This document shows positions 32,293-41,849 of a stretch of 64,000 nt of DNA, one piece after another. Each line of letters opens with the position of its first letter. Position 1 is the stretch's first letter. The DNA lies in the NCBI GenBank assembly GCA_035552775.1, contig DASZKW010000070.1, forward strand, positions 15,276-79,275, written 5' to 3'. The position numbers were made by a program, and so were the translations under genes. The notes below the pieces were generated by a model that searched no databases, was not told the origin of the DNA, and worked only from the letters and a program-made list of their open reading frames with translations. This DNA comes from DASZKW01 sp035552775 (lineage in GTDB: Bacteria; Actinomycetota; Acidimicrobiia; Acidimicrobiales; Palsa-688).

Positions 32293-33021
32293 TCACGGGG
32301 GGCTGGCCAGGATCTCGGCAAGGTGAACCGTGGTCACCCCCGAACGGAGTCGAGATAGTCCACCTCCGATGTGCATCAGGCACGAAGAGTCGCCGGCGGT
32401 GCACATCTCGGCGCGGGTGGTGAGCACGGCACGCATCTTGTCGGCGAGCATTGCGGTCGAGACGTCCGCGTTCTTCAAGGCGAAGGTGCCCCCGAAGCCG
32501 CAGCACGTCGACGCATCCGGCAGTTCGACCAGATCGATACCGGCGACGTTGCGCAGCAGGCGCAGAGGCCGGTCACCAACGCCGAGCGAGCGCAACGAAT
32601 GGCAGGTGGGATGGTAAGTGACACGGTGCGGCCAGTAGGCGCCGACGTCGTCGATGCCGAGCACGTCGACGAGCAGTTCGCTCAACTCGTAGGTCCGCCC
32701 TGCCACCACGTCGGCGCGGGCGGCCAGGGCGTCGTCACCCAGGCTGCGGGCGACGTCGGCGTGTTGGTGGCGCACCGACGCGACACACGATCCCGACGGC
32801 ACCACCACCACGTCAGCTCCCGCGAACGCGTCGACGTGGTTCCTGATCAAACCCAAGGCGTCGCGTTGATAGCCGGTGTTGATGTGCATCTGCCCGCAGC
32901 AGGTCTGGGTTGGGGGAAAGGCGACGTCATGGCCGAGCCGGCGCAACAGGCGAACCGTCGCCTTTCCGACCTCGGGAAACATGACGTCTCCGAGACACGT
33001 CACCATCAACGAGATCCTCAT
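32293..33021 (-). CDS. lutA: (Fe-S)-binding lactate oxidation protein LutA
   Basis: A 242-residue protein with two CCG cysteine-rich domains (TQTCCGQMHINTGYQ near residue 38 and DASTCCGFGGTFALKN near 170), the feature of LutA/GlpC/HdrB-type electron carriers. MRISLMVTCLGDVMFPEVG at the N-terminus is typical of LutA. It forms the L-lactate oxidising complex with LutB and LutC. The start overlaps the stop of the LacI regulator (ATGA), tying lactate oxidation to the rhamnose genes. Confidence 0.93.
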   Translation of the reverse strand: MRISLMVTCLGDVMFPEVGKATVRLLRRLGHDVAFPPTQTCCGQMHINTGYQRDALGLIRNHVDAFAGADVVVVPSGSCVASVRHQHADVARSLGDDALAARADVVAGRTYELSELLVDVLGIDDVGAYWPHRVTYHPTCHSLRSLGVGDRPLRLLRNVAGIDLVELPDASTCCGFGGTFALKNADVSTAMLADKMRAVLTTRAEMCTAGDSSCLMHIGGGLSRLRSGVTTVHLAEILASPP

Positions 33022-34118
33022 TCCGACCGCCGTTGTTTGCTGGACGCTGCCACACCGACGCCTCGGCTGGTGCGGCGCCGGCGCGGTGGCCCGCTCGACT
33101 CCCTCACCACCAGCTCCGGCGTGAACACGACCTGTCGGTGGTGGTGCCCGTCGGGGCTCGCCTCTTCGAGCAGCAACTGCGCGGCGCGCTGGCCGAGGGC
33201 GTGGCGGGGCTGGCGCACCGAGGAGAGGGGGACGGCCGCGGCACCGGCGAAGTCGATGTCGTCGTAGCCAACGATCGCCACGTCGTCGGGGACCCGGGCG
33301 CCGGCCTGAATGAGCTTTTGGAGCAGGCCCAGAGCGATCAGGTCGTTCGCGCAGAATGCCGCCGTCGGTCGGAGCTCGTCGGGCATGGCCAGGATCTGGT
33401 TACCAGCGGACCGGCCGCCGGCGACGTTGAGCGCCGGCACGCTTACCGTTACCAGATCGTCCGCGCTGCCGAATTCGCGCAAGGCCCGTAGCGCCCCTTC
33501 GGCCCGGTCGGCGACCTGGCGGGGCCGCCCCGAGCCCCCGACGAACGCCACCCTCCTGTGGCCGGCGTCGAGGAGGTGGGCCACGGCCGCCCGGCCGCCG
33601 GCCACGTCGTCCACCGACACCGAACACTGCGAGCGTGTCGCCTTGTGATCGACCAGGACCACGGGGATGCCGCGGCGGCGCAGCTCGGCCAGCCGGCGGT
33701 CGGCCCGTCCGACTGGGACTATCAAGATCCCCTGCACCCGTTGCTCGGCGAGGATGGTGAGGTACCGGTCCTGCTTGTCGCTGTCCTCGGCGCTATTGCA
33801 GAGCATGACCGACAGACCGGCACGGTTGACGGCGTCCTCCACGCCGAGCGCCACGTCGGTGAAGAAGGGGTTGGCCACGTCGAGAACTACCAGGCCGATG
33901 GTGCGGCTGCGCCCCGCCCGAAGGTGCCGGGCGGACTCGTTGCGTACGAAACCGAGGGAGGCGATGGCATCGGTCACCCGCAGGCGGGTGTCGGGGGCGA
34001 CGAGGTGGGCGTGATTGAGAACGTTCGACACCGTCCCGACCGAAACCCGGGCGCGCGCGGCGACGTCACGGATGCCCACGGGACCCTCCACCAGCTGAAT
34101 TTTTCCTTTCCCCGACAT
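33018..34118 (-). CDS. LacI-family regulator of the rhamnose operon
   Basis: 366 residues. An N-terminal HTH and hinge (IRDVAARARVSVGTVSNVLN, then ARHLRAGRSRTIGLVVLD) leads to a periplasmic-binding-like sugar domain (VVLVDHKATRSQCSVSVDDV, VAFVGGSGRPRQVADR, AAFCANDLIALGLLQ, VAIVGYDDIDFA). It probably represses the operon in the absence of rhamnose or a phosphorylated intermediate. The ATG at 34118 has GGAGAG upstream; an upstream ATG at 34148 is less likely. It lies inside the operon between rhaB and lutA, so it would be autoregulated. Confidence 0.9.
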   Translation of the reverse strand: MSGKGKIQLVEGPVGIRDVAARARVSVGTVSNVLNHAHLVAPDTRLRVTDAIASLGFVRNESARHLRAGRSRTIGLVVLDVANPFFTDVALGVEDAVNRAGLSVMLCNSAEDSDKQDRYLTILAEQRVQGILIVPVGRADRRLAELRRRGIPVVLVDHKATRSQCSVSVDDVAGGRAAVAHLLDAGHRRVAFVGGSGRPRQVADRAEGALRALREFGSADDLVTVSVPALNVAGGRSAGNQILAMPDELRPTAAFCANDLIALGLLQKLIQAGARVPDDVAIVGYDDIDFAGAAAVPLSSVRQPRHALGQRAAQLLLEEASPDGHHHRQVVFTPELVVRESSGPPRRRRTSRGVGVAASSKQRRSE

Positions 34119-34128
34119 TGCTCTCCGG

Positions 34129-35610
34129 TCACGGTTGAACCGTGCCAATGGTACTCACGGCGCGGGCCTCTGCCTCGTCCCAGTCGCCTCCGCCCGACGG
34201 GATGTAGGTGCGCAGGTCCGCGCGCCCGGCCACGAGGGAACGCAGGGAGCCGAGGTCGCCGCCCACCAGGCCCGCAGCGCGCGCCTGCACAAGCAGGTTG
34301 CCGATGGCGCTCGCCTCCGCCGGGCCGGCCACGACCGGCAACCCGCATGCGTCAGCGGTGAGCTGGCAGAGAAGTCCGTTGCGGCTGCCGCCCCCGACCA
34401 TGTGCACGACATCGACCGCCCGGTGGGTGAGCTCGCAGGCGTCGCGCACGGCGCGCCGGTGGGCCACGGCCAGGCTGTCGAGGACACAGCGGACCACGGC
34501 GGCGCGATCCTCGGGGATCGGCTGGCCGGTCGCCCGGCAGCGCCGGCGGACCCGGGCGGCCACGTCACCCGGGAACAGGAGCCCGGCGTCGTCGGCGTCG
34601 ATCACGCTGCGCAGGGCCGGTAGGCGGCCGGCGCTTTCGACCAGGGCCCCCAGATCCACCCGGGCCCCATCGGCCTCCCACGCCCGGACCGCCTCTTGCA
34701 ACAGCCACATGCCTGTCACGTTGCGGAGGAACCTCACAGTGCCATCCACCCCGCGCTCGTTGGTGAAGCGTCCCAAGCGCGCTGCGTCGTCGAGCACAGG
34801 ACGGGACAGTTCCAGCCCCACCAGCGACCATGTACCGCATGAGATGTAGGCGAAGCGATCGGTCGTCGCCGGCACCGCCACCACCGCCGACGCGGTGTCA
34901 TGCGATGCCACAGTCGTCACGGCGACGTCGCCGGCCAGCCCCGCGCCGGCGAGTGCCGTCGGGGTGAGGACGCCGAGGCGCTCCCCCGGGAAGCGCAGCC
35001 CGGCGAATATTCCGGACCGGATGCCGAGTTTGTCCATCAACTCACTGTCCCAACTCACACGGTGGGCCGACAGCAGTCCCGTCGTCGAAGCATTCGTGAC
35101 CTCGGCGCCGGTCTCGCCCGTGAGCCAGTAGCCGATCAGGTCCGGTATCAACAGAAGGGTGGCGGCCGCGGAGGGCGCGGCGCCGGCGTTAGAGGACAAC
35201 AGCTGGAACGCGGTGTTGAACGGCAGCATGGCGATACCGGTGCGGCCGTACAACTCGGCTTCGCTGGCGAGGGGCCGCAGCCGGTCGAGGACCCCGTCGG
35301 TACGCCGGTCGCGGTAATGGAATGGATTGGCCAGCAGATCCCCGTCCGAGTCGAGCAGGCCGTAGTCCACCGCCCAGCTGTCGACGCCGATCGACGCGAT
35401 CGGCTGCCGGCGTCCGGCCATCCGCAGGCCGTCGAGCAGCGCCTGCCACAACCCGAGGATGTCCCAGTACAGGTGGTCACCGACGGCCACGGGGCGGTTG
35501 GCGAAGCGCGCCACCTCCTCGACTTGCAGCGCCCCGTCTTCGACCTGGGCGGCCACCACCCGTCCACTCGACGCCCCGAGATCCACCGCCACCAGCCCCG
35601 GCCCCGCCAT
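34129..35610 (-). CDS. rhaB: Rhamnulokinase
   Basis: A 493-residue FGGY kinase. The N-terminal phosphate loop is LVAVDLGASSGRVVAAQV, followed by IGVDSWAVDYGLLDSDGDLL (catalytic Asp region), FHYRDRRTDG, and C-terminal YISCGTWSLVGLELSRPVL, FLRNVTGMWLLQEAVRAW and VVHMVGGGSRNGLLCQL. The set is diagnostic for RhaB among FGGY kinases. It phosphorylates L-rhamnulose at O1. It lies 10 bases before the LacI gene and 43 bases after the AraA/FucI-family isomerase. Confidence 0.95.
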   Translation of the reverse strand: MAGPGLVAVDLGASSGRVVAAQVEDGALQVEEVARFANRPVAVGDHLYWDILGLWQALLDGLRMAGRRQPIASIGVDSWAVDYGLLDSDGDLLANPFHYRDRRTDGVLDRLRPLASEAELYGRTGIAMLPFNTAFQLLSSNAGAAPSAAATLLLIPDLIGYWLTGETGAEVTNASTTGLLSAHRVSWDSELMDKLGIRSGIFAGLRFPGERLGVLTPTALAGAGLAGDVAVTTVASHDTASAVVAVPATTDRFAYISCGTWSLVGLELSRPVLDDAARLGRFTNERGVDGTVRFLRNVTGMWLLQEAVRAWEADGARVDLGALVESAGRLPALRSVIDADDAGLLFPGDVAARVRRRCRATGQPIPEDRAAVVRCVLDSLAVAHRRAVRDACELTHRAVDVVHMVGGGSRNGLLCQLTADACGLPVVAGPAEASAIGNLLVQARAAGLVGGDLGSLRSLVAGRADLRTYIPSGGGDWDEAEARAVSTIGTVQP

Positions 35611-35653
35611 CAGCCGCCGTCCTGCCCGGCCCCCTTTGCGACCGGCGGGCCCA

Positions 35654-37141
35654 TCAGACGCGGACGATATCGACGCCGACCAGGTTGGCCACGTCGGCCA
35701 GTTGCGCCGCCCGGTGCCCGGTCCCGAGCGCCCAATGGTGCGCCACCGCGGTAGCCGACCACGCGTCGCACCACTCCCCCGGGTCCCGGCCGAAGTCGAC
35801 CCGCGACGTGGTGTTGCCAATCGCCAGCAGGGGCCCAGCGACCACCTCACCCTCCGACACCACGAAGCGCAGGGTCCCGTCCCGGAGCTGGGTGATCCCG
35901 AACGCAGTCACGGGACCGTGGTGCACGTCGAACTCGACCGAGACGCCCCACCCCCGCTTGCCGTGGTAGACGCCGAGGCCGCGCAGCAGCGGCCGCCCGT
36001 CGCTGATGGCGAGGTGGGCGGGGCCGTCGTGGCCCATCTCGACCACACCGTCGGCGAAGTTGAGGGCCTGGATCTCGGTGAAGGAGCCTCCCGCTCCGAG
36101 CCTGTCCATGACCATCATCGCCAGCGACGTGCGCAGCTCGTACTCCCCGCAAGTGGGAAGACCGCGACCGGTGAGCAGCGACGCACCAAGGATCATGCCG
36201 GCGCCGAGGCGTTCGTAAAGGTCGCCACCCAAGCCGCGGTGGTAGTAGGCGAGGGTGTCGAGGTCGAAGTCGGCGACGAGAAGGTCGAGCCCTGCGGCCA
36301 CGCGCGCCGCCCAGCGCAGGTCGTCACTGTCGACGGACGGGTCGACGTCGAAGATGTCACGGGCGGCGGCCAGCACTGAGTCGACGGCATCGTCGTCAAT
36401 GGTCTCCACCCGTGCCGCCAGGTCGTCGAACTCGAGCACCTCGACGTGGCCGCCGAGGTGGGCGGGCACGAGGGTCAGGTCGGTCGCCACGTCGTACATG
36501 CCCGGGTACAGATGGCCGAGCAGGCCGTGGCGTCCGTGACGCAGAGCGGCACGCGCGCCCGCCGCTGCCACCCATCTCTCCACGCGTGCCCACGCCCGGG
36601 GGTCACCCAGGTGACCCGACACCGAGCGGAACGGGATGGCGCACCGTTCGAAGGTGTTGGCCATCTCGGGAAGGGGGCAGGCGCCGCAGTACGCCAGCCA
36701 CTCGCCGGTCCCGAAGGCGGCGTGGTCCATGGCGTCGGTGGGTTGCAGGTTGACGAGCAGGACCGGCGCGTCGGCGCGCTGGGCGATCGGCACCACCATG
36801 GTGGCGGTCATATAGGTAGCGAGGAAAACGACTATGAGATCGCAACCCGACGCCCGCAGGGTCTCGGCCGCCGCCGCCGCCTCGGGGGCGTCGGAGACGA
36901 ACCCGGCGTCGACGAGACGGGTGCCGTTGCGCTCGAGGCGCCGGCCAACCTCGGCAGCCGAGTCGCGCAGCCGGGGCAGCAGGTCGGGGAACTGCGGCCA
37001 GTAGGCGCCGAGCCCGCCCGACACCAGACCCACCGTGAAGGGCCGCCCCCGGCGCACCGCGAGGCCTGGGACGCCGGCGCGCTCGGCGGAAACCGGGCCC
37101 GTCATCGGACTCACCATCGGGCTCCTCATCGAACTCGTCAC
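35654..37141 (-). CDS. L-fucose/L-arabinose isomerase-family protein (second sugar isomerase)
   Basis: A 495-residue protein of the FucI/AraA family. An N-terminal segment FTVGLVSGGLGAYWPQFPDLL, then CDLIVVFLATYMTATMVVPIAQ, VLLVNLQPTDAMDH, and a C-terminal catalytic domain with GMILGASLLTGRGLPTCGEYELRT, GGSFTEIQALNFADGVVEMGHDGPAHLAISDG are present; the Glu and His residues of the last segments are likely Mn ligands. It interconverts an aldose and ketose, but which one is unclear because rhaI already supplies a rhamnose isomerase. The start overlaps the aldolase/dehydrogenase stop (ATGA). Confidence 0.82.
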   Translation of the reverse strand: MTSSMRSPMVSPMTGPVSAERAGVPGLAVRRGRPFTVGLVSGGLGAYWPQFPDLLPRLRDSAAEVGRRLERNGTRLVDAGFVSDAPEAAAAAETLRASGCDLIVVFLATYMTATMVVPIAQRADAPVLLVNLQPTDAMDHAAFGTGEWLAYCGACPLPEMANTFERCAIPFRSVSGHLGDPRAWARVERWVAAAGARAALRHGRHGLLGHLYPGMYDVATDLTLVPAHLGGHVEVLEFDDLAARVETIDDDAVDSVLAAARDIFDVDPSVDSDDLRWAARVAAGLDLLVADFDLDTLAYYHRGLGGDLYERLGAGMILGASLLTGRGLPTCGEYELRTSLAMMVMDRLGAGGSFTEIQALNFADGVVEMGHDGPAHLAISDGRPLLRGLGVYHGKRGWGVSVEFDVHHGPVTAFGITQLRDGTLRFVVSEGEVVAGPLLAIGNTTSRVDFGRDPGEWCDAWSATAVAHHWALGTGHRAAQLADVANLVGVDIVRV

Positions 37142-39180
37142 CGGAGGAACGCCGCGGCCACGCCGGCGTCGACGGGGATGTGGACTCCGGTGGTCTGGCC
37201 CAGCTCACCGGCGGTTAGCACGAAAACGGCAGCGGCCACGTGCTCGGGCAGAACCTCCCGCCCGAGCAGGGTACGACTGGCGTAGTAGGCGCCCAGCTCG
37301 TCCTCGGCCACGCCGTATACCGCGGCGCGTTGCGCGCCCCACCCGCCGGCGAAGATCCCCGAGTCGCGCACCACCCCGTCCGGGTTGACGCCGTTGACCC
37401 GGATCCCGTGAGCACCGAGCTCGGCCGCCAGCAGCCGGACCTGGTGGGCCTGGTCAGCCTTGGTTGCCCCGTAGGCGACGTTGTTGGGCCCGGCGAACAC
37501 GGCATTCTTCGACACCACGTAGACGATGTCGCCACCGAGACGCTGGTCGATCATCACTCGCGCCGCCTCCCGTGACACCAGAAACGAGCCACGGGCCATG
37601 ACCGCGTGTTGCAGGTCCCAGTCCTCGGTAGTCGTATCGAGCAGCGAGCGGGACCGGGACATGCCGGCGTTGTTGACCACCAGGTCCACACCGCCGAATG
37701 CCAGCACCGCGTCGCGCACGGCGGCGGCCACCGCGTCCTCGTCGCTCACATCCACGACGGCGGCCACGGCCACGTCGGTGGAACCGAGCTCGCCGGCGGT
37801 GGTGTCTGCCTTGGCGGCGTCGACGTCAGCGACCACCACGCACGCCCCCTCCGCGACAAGGCGGCGAGCGACGGCCCGGCCGATCCCCGAGCCAGCCCCG
37901 GTCACGAGGGCGATGCGGGCGGCGAGGGGCTTCTCCGGGGGCATGCGGCGCAGCTTCTGCTCCTCCAGCTCCCAGTATTCAATACGAAATTTCTCGGACT
38001 CGTCGATGGGTGCGTAGCTGGACACCGCCTCGGCACCGCGGATCACGTTGATGGCGTTGACGTAGAACTCGCCCGCCACCCTCGCCGTCTGCTTGTCCCT
38101 GCCGAAGCTGAACATTCCCACTCCCGGCACCAGCACGATCGCCGGGTCGGCGCCGCGCATGGGGGGTGAATCGGGGTTGGCGTGGCGCTCGTAGTAGGCC
38201 CGGTATTCCTCCCTGTAGGCGCGGTGGAGCTCGGCCAGGCGGTCGCGCACCGCGCCCAATGGGGCGTTTGCGGCCAGGTCCACCACGAGGGGACGGACCT
38301 TGGTTCGCAGGAAATGGTCGGGGCACGACGTCCCCCGGGCGGCCAGCTCGGGCAGGCGCCGGCGGGACACGAAGTCGAGCACAGTGGGGCTGTCGGTGTA
38401 GTGGCCCACCTGGGCCCGGTCGGTGCTGACCAGGCCGCGCACCAGCGCGAACATCTCGGCGGCCCGGCGGTGCCGGGCCTCGGCGGGGAGGGGCTCCCAG
38501 CCGTCCTGGACCGGGCCCAGTGGCTCCGGGCGCCCGTGGGCGACGAGGTACTCGCCGGCGGTGGCGATGATCTCCAGCGAACGCCGCTCACATTCGTCGC
38601 TGTCGGCCCCCCACGCGGTGATGCCGTGGCCGCCGAGGACGACGCCAATGGCGTCGGGGTGGCTGCGCTGGATCTCCGCGATGTCGAGGCCGAGCTGGAA
38701 CCCGGGGCGGCGCCACGGCACCCACACCACCCGCTCCCCGAAGCAGGCCTTCGTCAGAGCCTCGCCGTCGGCCGCGGTGGCCAGGGCGATGCCGGCGTCG
38801 GGGTGCAGGTGGTCGACGTGGGGGCATGTGACCAGCCCGTGCATGGCTGTGTCGATCGAGGGGGGGGCGCCGCCGCCGCCGTGACGGCAAAAGTCGAACG
38901 CCGCCACCATGTCGTCCTCGCGTTCCACACCGGGGTACATCCCGACCAGCGAGCGGAGCCGGTCGACGCGCAGCACCGCCAGACCGGAGGCCTGCAGGGT
39001 GCCCAGGTCGCCTCCGGAGCCCTTGACCCACATCAGCTCGACGGGCTCGCCGCTCACTGGGTCGGCGGCCCATCCCTTGGCCGATGCGTTGCCGCCGGCG
39101 TAGTTGGTGTTACGCCGGTCGGCGCCCAGCCGGTGGGAGCGCTCGAGCAGCTTCGTCACCTCTGGAGATGTGGTGATCAT
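37138..39180 (-). CDS. Bifunctional rhamnulose-1-phosphate aldolase/lactaldehyde dehydrogenase
   Basis: 680 residues in two parts. Residues about 1-420 are a class II aldolase domain (NTNYAGGNASAKG, WVKGSGGDLGTL, TCPHVDHLHPDAG with metal His residues, GVVLGGHGITAWG). Residues about 430-680 are an SDR domain (ALVTGAGSGIGRAVARRL, NNAGMSRSRSL, YGATKAD, HIPVDAGVAAAF). Such fusions split L-rhamnulose-1-phosphate into DHAP and L-lactaldehyde and oxidise the latter to L-lactate. The ATG at 39180 has GAGGTGAAG just upstream; a GTG at 39207 is possible. Catalytic Ser/Tyr appear as VVSKNAVF and VAYGATK. Confidence 0.92.
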   Translation of the reverse strand: MITTSPEVTKLLERSHRLGADRRNTNYAGGNASAKGWAADPVSGEPVELMWVKGSGGDLGTLQASGLAVLRVDRLRSLVGMYPGVEREDDMVAAFDFCRHGGGGAPPSIDTAMHGLVTCPHVDHLHPDAGIALATAADGEALTKACFGERVVWVPWRRPGFQLGLDIAEIQRSHPDAIGVVLGGHGITAWGADSDECERRSLEIIATAGEYLVAHGRPEPLGPVQDGWEPLPAEARHRRAAEMFALVRGLVSTDRAQVGHYTDSPTVLDFVSRRRLPELAARGTSCPDHFLRTKVRPLVVDLAANAPLGAVRDRLAELHRAYREEYRAYYERHANPDSPPMRGADPAIVLVPGVGMFSFGRDKQTARVAGEFYVNAINVIRGAEAVSSYAPIDESEKFRIEYWELEEQKLRRMPPEKPLAARIALVTGAGSGIGRAVARRLVAEGACVVVADVDAAKADTTAGELGSTDVAVAAVVDVSDEDAVAAAVRDAVLAFGGVDLVVNNAGMSRSRSLLDTTTEDWDLQHAVMARGSFLVSREAARVMIDQRLGGDIVYVVSKNAVFAGPNNVAYGATKADQAHQVRLLAAELGAHGIRVNGVNPDGVVRDSGIFAGGWGAQRAAVYGVAEDELGAYYASRTLLGREVLPEHVAAAVFVLTAGELGQTTGVHIPVDAGVAAAFLR

Positions 39181-39209
39181 CTTCACCTCGTTGGTCGGTT
39201 GTGACACGG

Positions 39210-40376
39210 TCAGGCCCCCCAGCCGGCGGCCTGCCCACCCACGCGTTCGCTCCGGATCCGCTCCCCGTACCCGGAGCGCGCATAGGCAGCAATCGGATCG
39301 GGGTCGAGGCCCATCTCCTCGCGCAGCTCGGCGAGCAGGGGGCGCACGTCGGTGGCGTAGGCGTCCATCATCACACCGTTGGCGGCGAGCACATCGCCGG
39401 CCCGTTGGGCGGCGGCGAGCGCGTCCCGGTCGACCAGTAGCGCCTTGGCCGTCGCTTCCTGGACGTTCATCACCGAGCGGATCTCGCCCGGGATCTTGGC
39501 CTCGACGTTGTGGCACTGGTCGAGCATGAACGCGATGCCGGCGGCGGCGTCGAGGCCTCCCCCCCCGACCACCTCGTGCATGATACGGAACAGCTGGAAG
39601 GGGTCGGCGGCACCGACCATCAGGTCGTCGTCGGCGTAGAAGCGCGAGTTGAAGTCGAACGCCCCCAGCTTCCCAGTGGCTAGGAGGAACGCCACGATGA
39701 ACTCGATGTTGGTCCCCGGCGCGTGGTGGCCGGTGTCGACGACCACCTTGGCCCGCCCCCCCAGGCGCACGCAGTGCGAGTTGGCGGTGCCCCAGTCAGG
39801 GACGTCGGTGTGGTAAAAGGCCGGCTCGAACAGCTTGTACTCGAGAAGCAGGCGCTGATGGTCGCCCAAGCGGCCGTAGATGGCGGAGAGGCTCCCGGCG
39901 AGGCGCTCCTGGCGGGCCACCAGGTCGTCCTGGCCGGGGTAGTTGGTCCCGTCGGCGAACCAACATTTGAGGTCCCGAGAGCCCGTCGCGTCCATTATGT
40001 CGACGCACTCGGTCAGGTGGGCGAGCGCCTTGCGCCGCACCGCGGGGTCGGGGTGGGCCACGCTGCCGAACTTGTAGTCGTCGTCCTGGAACAGGTTGGC
40101 ATTGATGGTGCCGATCTGCACCCCCGCCCCGGCGGCGTGCTTGGCCAGGTCGGCGAAGTCGTCGACGCTGTCCCATGGGATGTGGAGGGCGACGGAAGGG
40201 GCGACACCCGTGAGGCGGTGCACCTGGGCGGCGTCGTCGATCTTCTCGTACGCGTTGCGGGGGACGCCCTGCTGGGCGAAGACCTTGAACCGTGTCCCGG
40301 AGTTGCCGTAGGCCCACGACGGGGTCTCGATCCACTGCTGGCGGAGGACCGCCTTCACTTCGCTGGGGGTGCTCAT
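39210..40376 (-). CDS. rhaI: L-rhamnose isomerase (RhaI, TIM-barrel type)
   Basis: A 388-residue sugar isomerase of the RhaI type (Pseudomonas stutzeri/gram-positive branch), not the E. coli RhaA type. Features include WAYGNSGTRFKVFAQQGVPRN, VALHIPWDSVDDFADLA, GTINANLFQDDDYKFGS, LKCWFADGTNYPGQDD, LLEYKLFEPAFYHTDVPDWG (metal Glu), VVVDTGHHAPGTNIEFIV and FDFNSRFYADDDLMVGAADPF. It converts L-rhamnose to L-rhamnulose. It lies between the mutarotase and the fused aldolase genes. Confidence 0.94.
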   Translation of the reverse strand: MSTPSEVKAVLRQQWIETPSWAYGNSGTRFKVFAQQGVPRNAYEKIDDAAQVHRLTGVAPSVALHIPWDSVDDFADLAKHAAGAGVQIGTINANLFQDDDYKFGSVAHPDPAVRRKALAHLTECVDIMDATGSRDLKCWFADGTNYPGQDDLVARQERLAGSLSAIYGRLGDHQRLLLEYKLFEPAFYHTDVPDWGTANSHCVRLGGRAKVVVDTGHHAPGTNIEFIVAFLLATGKLGAFDFNSRFYADDDLMVGAADPFQLFRIMHEVVGGGGLDAAAGIAFMLDQCHNVEAKIPGEIRSVMNVQEATAKALLVDRDALAAAQRAGDVLAANGVMMDAYATDVRPLLAELREEMGLDPDPIAAYARSGYGERIRSERVGGQAAGWGA

Positions 40377-40429
40377 GTTGCCTTCGCTTTCGTTGGGAAG
40401 ACCGGTGGGAACCGGTTTGGTGACCGATG

Positions 40430-40753
40430 TCAGTCCAGGTGGAAGATCTCGGGTATAGCGACGATGCCCTCGTCGGGGCCGGCGTCACCGAGCCCGACGA
40501 AGAACTCCGCCATCTCCTCCTGCCAGCGGGAGTTGACCTCGGTGGCCGCCATGGCGGCCTGGGCATTGACGAAGTCGTCGCACTCGAGGTATCCGGTGAG
40601 TGCGCCGTCGGACCCGAGGAACAGCGAGTAGTTGCGCCAGCCGGCGGCCCGCAAGGCGTCGCCCATCTCCGGCCAGACCTCGGCATGGCGGGCCGTGTAC
40701 GCCTGCGTCTTGTCAGGTCGGATCTGGAGACGGAAGCAGATTCGCTGCGCCAA
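40430..40753 (-). CDS. rhaM: L-rhamnose mutarotase
   Basis: A 107-residue RhaM. RICFRLQIRPDKTQAYTARHAEVWPEM contains the catalytic His of the family, followed by AGWRNYSLFLGSDGALTGYLECDD and the C-terminal EGIVAIPEIFHLD. It speeds interconversion of alpha and beta rhamnose anomers for the isomerase. It lies 4 bases after the binding-protein gene, between uptake and catabolic genes. Confidence 0.95.
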   Translation of the reverse strand: MAQRICFRLQIRPDKTQAYTARHAEVWPEMGDALRAAGWRNYSLFLGSDGALTGYLECDDFVNAQAAMAATEVNSRWQEEMAEFFVGLGDAGPDEGIVAIPEIFHLD

Positions 40754-40757
40754 GGGA

Positions 40758-41849
40758 TCAGAAGTTGAAGTTGTTGATGTTGGTCTTGTCGAACACCGTC
40801 GGCGGCCCGAGGACGACCGAGGGGCCCGTGGTACCCGCCGCCGGCAGGACCTTGTAGCTCCCGAGCTTGCCGGCGGTGAAGCTCGAACCCGGCGACAGGG
40901 TGATCGTCCCCGAAGCCAGGGCCGCCGCCGCGTATCCGGCCAGGTAACCGAGGTTCGACGGATTCCACAGCTCGAACTCCTTGACCGTGCCGTCGAGCAC
41001 GTAGCGCCTCATCTGCGAGGGCAGGCCCAGGCCGGTCAGGGTGAGGTGGCTGAGCAGTGACTTGTGGGTGTCGAGGTACTGCGCCGCGGTCGAGATGCCG
41101 ACGGTGGTCGGCGAGATGATGCCCCGCAGGTTCGGGTGGGCCGACAGCAGGCCCTGCAGCACGGTGAGCGAGGTGGCCGGGTCGTCGTTGCCGTAGACGG
41201 TCGACACCAGCTGCATGTTCGGGTACTTCTTGAGCTCCTGCTTCATGTAGGCGATCCAGGAGTTCTGGTTGGTGGCCGTGGCCGCCGCCGACAGGATGGC
41301 GATCTGGCCCTGGCTCCCGATCTCCTTGGCCAACAGGTCGACCTCCGAGGTCCCGATCTGCTCGGTGTTGGCCTGGTTGATGAACAGGTGGTTGGCGCAG
41401 GTGATGTCTGAGTCGAACGACACCACCTTGATCCCCTGGGCCTGCGCCTGGCTGAGCTGCGAGCACAGAGCCGAGGGATCGTCAGCGGCGATCACGATGG
41501 CGTTGGCGTGGGCCTGGATCGCCTGCTGGATCGCCGGCTCCTGGGCCGCGGCGGTGTCGGCCGTCCCGCTGGCCACCACTTGTGTGTCACCGAGGGCGGA
41601 CAGAGCGGTCTTGCCGCCGTTGTCGGCGATTACCTCGTAGGGGTTGGTCGTGTCCTTCGGGATGAAGTAGACGACCTGGCCCTTCTTGAGGGCCCCGCCC
41701 CCCCCGCCGGTAGTGGCTGAACCCTGGGCGGTCGTCGTCGAGGCCGAAGGACTGGTCGATGACGAGCAGGCCGTGGCGACCAGACCGACTACAGAGACGG
41801 CAGCCACCGCCCCCAACCGCAGCCTGTGCTTGCCGAGCGTCTTGTTCAC
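40758..41849 (-). CDS. rhaS: Rhamnose ABC transporter substrate-binding lipoprotein
   Basis: 363 residues. A signal peptide with lipobox (VVGLVATACSSS, Cys near residue 28) and a low-complexity Ser/Thr/Gly linker precede a periplasmic-binding protein domain of the ribose/rhamnose class: KGQVVYFIPKDTTNPYEVIADNG, ANAIVIAADDPSALCSQL, VVSFDSDITCANHLFINQA, GIISPTTVGISTAAQYL and NPSNLGYLAGYAAAAL. The GTG start at 41849 has AGGAGG upstream and overlaps the permease stop. It delivers rhamnose to the RhaPQ permeases. Confidence 0.92.
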   Translation of the reverse strand: MNKTLGKHRLRLGAVAAVSVVGLVATACSSSTSPSASTTTAQGSATTGGGGGALKKGQVVYFIPKDTTNPYEVIADNGGKTALSALGDTQVVASGTADTAAAQEPAIQQAIQAHANAIVIAADDPSALCSQLSQAQAQGIKVVSFDSDITCANHLFINQANTEQIGTSEVDLLAKEIGSQGQIAILSAAATATNQNSWIAYMKQELKKYPNMQLVSTVYGNDDPATSLTVLQGLLSAHPNLRGIISPTTVGISTAAQYLDTHKSLLSHLTLTGLGLPSQMRRYVLDGTVKEFELWNPSNLGYLAGYAAAALASGTITLSPGSSFTAGKLGSYKVLPAAGTTGPSVVLGPPTVFDKTNINNFNF

